Part shown: positions 62,079 through 64,000 of the stretch, one piece after another
How the letters are laid out: every line of letters begins with the position of its first letter
How positions within the stretch are numbered: the first letter of the stretch is position 1
Origin: Candidatus Gracilibacteria bacterium
GTDB lineage: Bacteria; Patescibacteriota; Gracilibacteria; UBA1369; UBA12473
Length of the DNA stretch: 64,000 nt
Direction: 5' to 3'
Assembly (NCBI GenBank): GCA_041658685.1
Contig: JBAZZS010000002.1
Location: forward strand, 1-64,000
Notes under the pieces: model-generated
Database searches by the model: none
Seen by the model: only the letters and a program-made list of their open reading frames with translations
Told to the model about the DNA's origin: nothing
Position numbers and translations under genes: made by a program

Positions 62079-62714
62079 TGGTGAGTGCCAATCTTTCTTA
62101 AACTTCTCAATCCCAATCTCCGTGAGCGGGTGCTTAAACATTTGTTCGAGAATTTTGAAGGGAACCGTGGCCACGTGCGCGCCCATGGCTGCCGCGCTTT
62201 GCACGGTCAATGGAGATCGCACCGAGGCCACAATGATTTGCGATTTGAACCCGTAATTTTGAAGGATTTGCAACGACTCGTCGATCATACTCAGGCCATC
62301 TTCTCCCACATCATCCAACCGGCCCACGAACGGACTGATATAAGAAGCGCCGGCTTTGGCAGCCAGCAACACCTGATTCGGCGAGAACACCAAGGTCACA
62401 TTGGTCTTGATGCCTTTGGCTTCGAGAGTTTTGGCGGCTTTGATGCCTTCTTCTGTGCACGGGATTTTGATGATTACGTTTTTGTGCCACTTTGCCAACT
62501 TTTCCGCTTCCACGATCATGCCTTTGGCGTCCGGGCTCATGACTTCCGCGCTCACCGGGCCTTTAACGATTTCGCAAATTTCGATCACGGTTTCCTTGAA
62601 ATCACGGCCTTCTTTGGCGATGAGGGACGGGTTGGTGGTGGCGCCGTCAACCACGCCCCAGGATGCGGCTTTTTTAATTTCATTCAAGTTTGCAGAATCG
62701 ATAAATAATTTCAT
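62070..62714 (-). CDS. Fructose-6-phosphate aldolase / transaldolase-like protein (FSA/TalC type)
   Basis: 214 residues from the ATG at 62714. MKLFIDSANLNEIKKA with Asp6, TTNPSLIAKEG with Asn28, and the Schiff-base Lys83 in IIKIP define this class I aldolase group. It either splits fructose 6-phosphate into dihydroxyacetone and glyceraldehyde 3-phosphate or acts as a transaldolase in the pentose phosphate pathway; short members of both kinds are alike. The frame continues 21 codons upstream but those residues are not conserved. The C-terminus (HSPRT) derives from hairpin element E. Confidence 0.9.
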   Translation of the reverse strand: MKLFIDSANLNEIKKAASWGVVDGATTNPSLIAKEGRDFKETVIEICEIVKGPVSAEVMSPDAKGMIVEAEKLAKWHKNVIIKIPCTEEGIKAAKTLEAKGIKTNVTLVFSPNQVLLAAKAGASYISPFVGRLDDVGEDGLSMIDESLQILQNYGFKSQIIVASVRSPLTVQSAAAMGAHVATVPFKILEQMFKHPLTEIGIEKFKKDWHSPRT

Positions 62715-62806
62715 GTCAGAAAATTTTAATAAATTTTTAACAAAAATAATCGTACCGCAATCATTGGATTTCAACAAATTTTGTTATGGTGTAAATTACC
62801 CCTAAC

Positions 62807-63769
62807 ATGAACAAAGATGAAAAAATCAATTTTGCGGTGGGCGGGCAGGCGTTGATCGAGGGAGTAATGATGCGTGCCCCTCACGGATATGTGATGGCGG
62901 TACGACGATCCACGGGTGAAATCGTGGTAGAACGGCAAGCTTATGTGAGTATTGCCAAGCGCATTCGTATCTTGGGCGTGCCCGTGATTCGCGGGGTGGT
63001 GAATCTGATCGAATCGCTCATCATTGGAGTAAAGGCGTTGATGTTTTCGAATACAATTTTCTTAGAAGGGCTCGAGCCGACGCAAAAAAATAAGACTCCG
63101 AAGCCAAAAGATGTGCCTGAATCTTCTTTTAAGCGTTTTTTGAAAATGATGTTTATGACTTTTTACTTTCTGTTTTTGTTAGCGTTTTCGCTTTTTTTAT
63201 TCAAATTTTTACCCCTTCTTGCCGCGAATACGGTTCAACGCTATGTGCCGGCGGTGGAGGCGCACTATTCACTTTTCAATCTTGTGGATGGCTTGGTAAA
63301 AATTTCCATTTTCCTCGGGTATATTGTGGCGATTTCATTTTTGCCCGACATCCAGCGCGTGTTTGGGTATCACGGGGCCGAGCATCAGTCGATTTGGGCG
63401 TATGAAAAAGACAAACCTCTGACTGTGGCTGCCGCGCAAGAAGAATCTCGATTCCATCCGCGTTGTGGCACGAGTTTTATTTTGTTGGTGTTTTTATTGA
63501 GTGTTGCGGTGTATACGGTCGTGCCTCCGGCTGCGACATTTTGGATGAAACTGGTGGAACGCATTGCGCTGTTGCCTTTGATTGCCGGACTTTCGTATGA
63601 AGCGCTTAAATTCTGTGCCAAATATGAAAAAACCGCATGGGGCCATGCCGTGGTGCAACCCGGACTGTGGCTCCAACGCCTAACCACCCGCAAACCGAGC
63701 GATGACATGCAAGAGGTGGCGCTGGTGGCGTTGAAAGCGGCACTTGAAGAAGAAAAAATGAATCCTTAA
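62807..63769 (+). CDS. DUF1385 (YqhQ-like) membrane protein
   Basis: 320 residues. GGQALIEGVMMRAP near the N-terminus is the strongest DUF1385 mark, followed by RIRILGVPVIRGVVNL and later GYHGAEHQSIWAYE and RFHPRCGTSF. Four membrane spans are visible (about 108-130, 155-175, 215-235, 245-265). The family's function is uncharacterised; it has been linked to peptidoglycan or metal homeostasis only by context. It is 35 bases upstream of proC on the same strand. Confidence 0.9.
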   Translation: MNKDEKINFAVGGQALIEGVMMRAPHGYVMAVRRSTGEIVVERQAYVSIAKRIRILGVPVIRGVVNLIESLIIGVKALMFSNTIFLEGLEPTQKNKTPKPKDVPESSFKRFLKMMFMTFYFLFLLAFSLFLFKFLPLLAANTVQRYVPAVEAHYSLFNLVDGLVKISIFLGYIVAISFLPDIQRVFGYHGAEHQSIWAYEKDKPLTVAAAQEESRFHPRCGTSFILLVFLLSVAVYTVVPPAATFWMKLVERIALLPLIAGLSYEALKFCAKYEKTAWGHAVVQPGLWLQRLTTRKPSDDMQEVALVALKAALEEEKMNP

Positions 63770-63804
63770 TTCTTTTCTCCTCTATTTTCTTTCTTCTTAT
63801 TCTC

Positions 63805-64000
63805 ATGAAAAATTTAAATAAAAAAATGCGGGAAAGGACACTCAGCTACGCTTCGTGTCTGCTGATCGGTTGCGGCAATATGGGTTCTGCGATCGCAGAA
63901 TCGTTGTTGCTCCTTAAAAAACCACTCTTCAAATCCATCCAAATCCTCGATTCTCATCCTGAAAAGTGTGCGCCGCTCAAAAAACTGGGGGCGAAAATTC
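63805..64000 (+). CDS. proC: Pyrroline-5-carboxylate reductase ProC (runs off the window)
   Basis: The first 65 codons are present. LLIGCGNMGSAIAESLLLLKKP is the Rossmann NAD(P)-binding start of ProC (quoted in parts: LLIGCGNMGSAI). The first 19 residues are not conserved: they include a segment (ERTLSYASC) encoded by hairpin element F, so the natural start has been extended or is a later codon. With ProA at 57583 it gives two of the three proline-synthesis enzymes. The gene continues past 64000. Confidence 0.85.
   Translation, partial: MKNLNKKMRERTLSYASCLLIGCGNMGSAIAESLLLLKKPLFKSIQILDSHPEKCAPLKKLGAKI
63837..63859. repeat. Interspersed hairpin element F (stem GACAC/GTGTC)
   Basis: The minus strand reads GACAC, GAAGCGTAGCTGA, GTGTC. 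It lies in the first codons of proC, opposite in polarity to the coding strand, unlike most elements here, which sit at gene 3' ends in gene orientation. Confidence 0.6.

Noticed and set aside
1..64000. Prophage, plasmid or insertion-sequence genes
   Set aside because: No integrase, transposase, portal, terminase or replication genes were seen; gene content is chromosomal housekeeping and surface genes.

Overview
The window looks like a chromosomal segment of a Candidate Phyla Radiation (Patescibacteria) bacterium, possibly close to Peregrinibacteria. This is inference. It rests on two large cysteine-rich proteins of a type I associate with these genomes, DUF4012, DUF3352-like and DUF5652 proteins, a shortened alanyl-tRNA synthetase, short intergenic gaps, and start codons that almost never follow a purine-rich Shine-Dalgarno sequence. 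TGA serves as a stop codon (for example in the MscS and GT4 genes), so the UGA-glycine code of Gracilibacteria/Absconditabacteria does not apply. No rRNA, tRNA, CRISPR array, prophage or complete insertion sequence was found.

Layout. 1-5 kb: a 2-oxoacid:ferredoxin oxidoreductase (korA, rhodanese-like gene, korB), then GNAT, DJ-1/PfpI and [2Fe-2S] ferredoxin genes. 5-17 kb, minus strand: lipoprotein, glycosyltransferase, nucleotidyltransferase, two PurP-type ATP-grasp proteins around an HD protein, an unknown gene, htpX-lemA, a ketopantoate-reductase-like gene broken by a TAA, uppP, purH and yidD. 17.6-24 kb, minus strand: VTC, DUF4956 and CotH genes followed by an OmpR-type regulator and histidine kinase, with a LysM/M23 peptidase beside them. 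24-27.5 kb: mutL and a secreted beta-rich protein. 27.7-35 kb: two cysteine-rich paralogues flanking DUF4012 and DUF3352-like membrane proteins. 35-42 kb: a TrmB-like regulator divergent from a sigma-70-like gene broken by a TAA, a short alaS, two unknown genes and miaB. 42-45.6 kb: a LemA-like protein, two PH-domain membrane proteins, a small membrane protein and a GT4. 45.8-49.5 kb: two predicted lipoproteins with MopE-type putative metal-binding motifs. 49.5-64 kb: murG, ftsW/rodA, lspA, aroE, a stomatin-like gene, mscS, proA, nnrD, a 701-residue unknown protein, a fructose-6-phosphate aldolase-type gene, a DUF1385 gene and the start of proC.

Several genes fit together. uppP, murG, ftsW, the glycosyltransferases and the M23 peptidase belong to envelope and peptidoglycan work. 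lspA would process the lipoproteins. korAB needs a ferredoxin, and one lies nearby. proA and proC are two of the three proline-synthesis steps. Two purP-like genes beside a full-length purH give apparent redundancy at the AICAR formylation step.

The most interesting non-coding signal is a family of short hairpins with changing but self-complementary stems and a near-constant AGCG..AGCGAA loop. They sit at gene 3' ends and often contain the stop codon. The most interesting gene sets are the VTC-DUF4956-CotH-two-component cassette and the cysteine-rich/DUF4012/DUF3352 block. All functions are read from motifs by eye; no database search was run.
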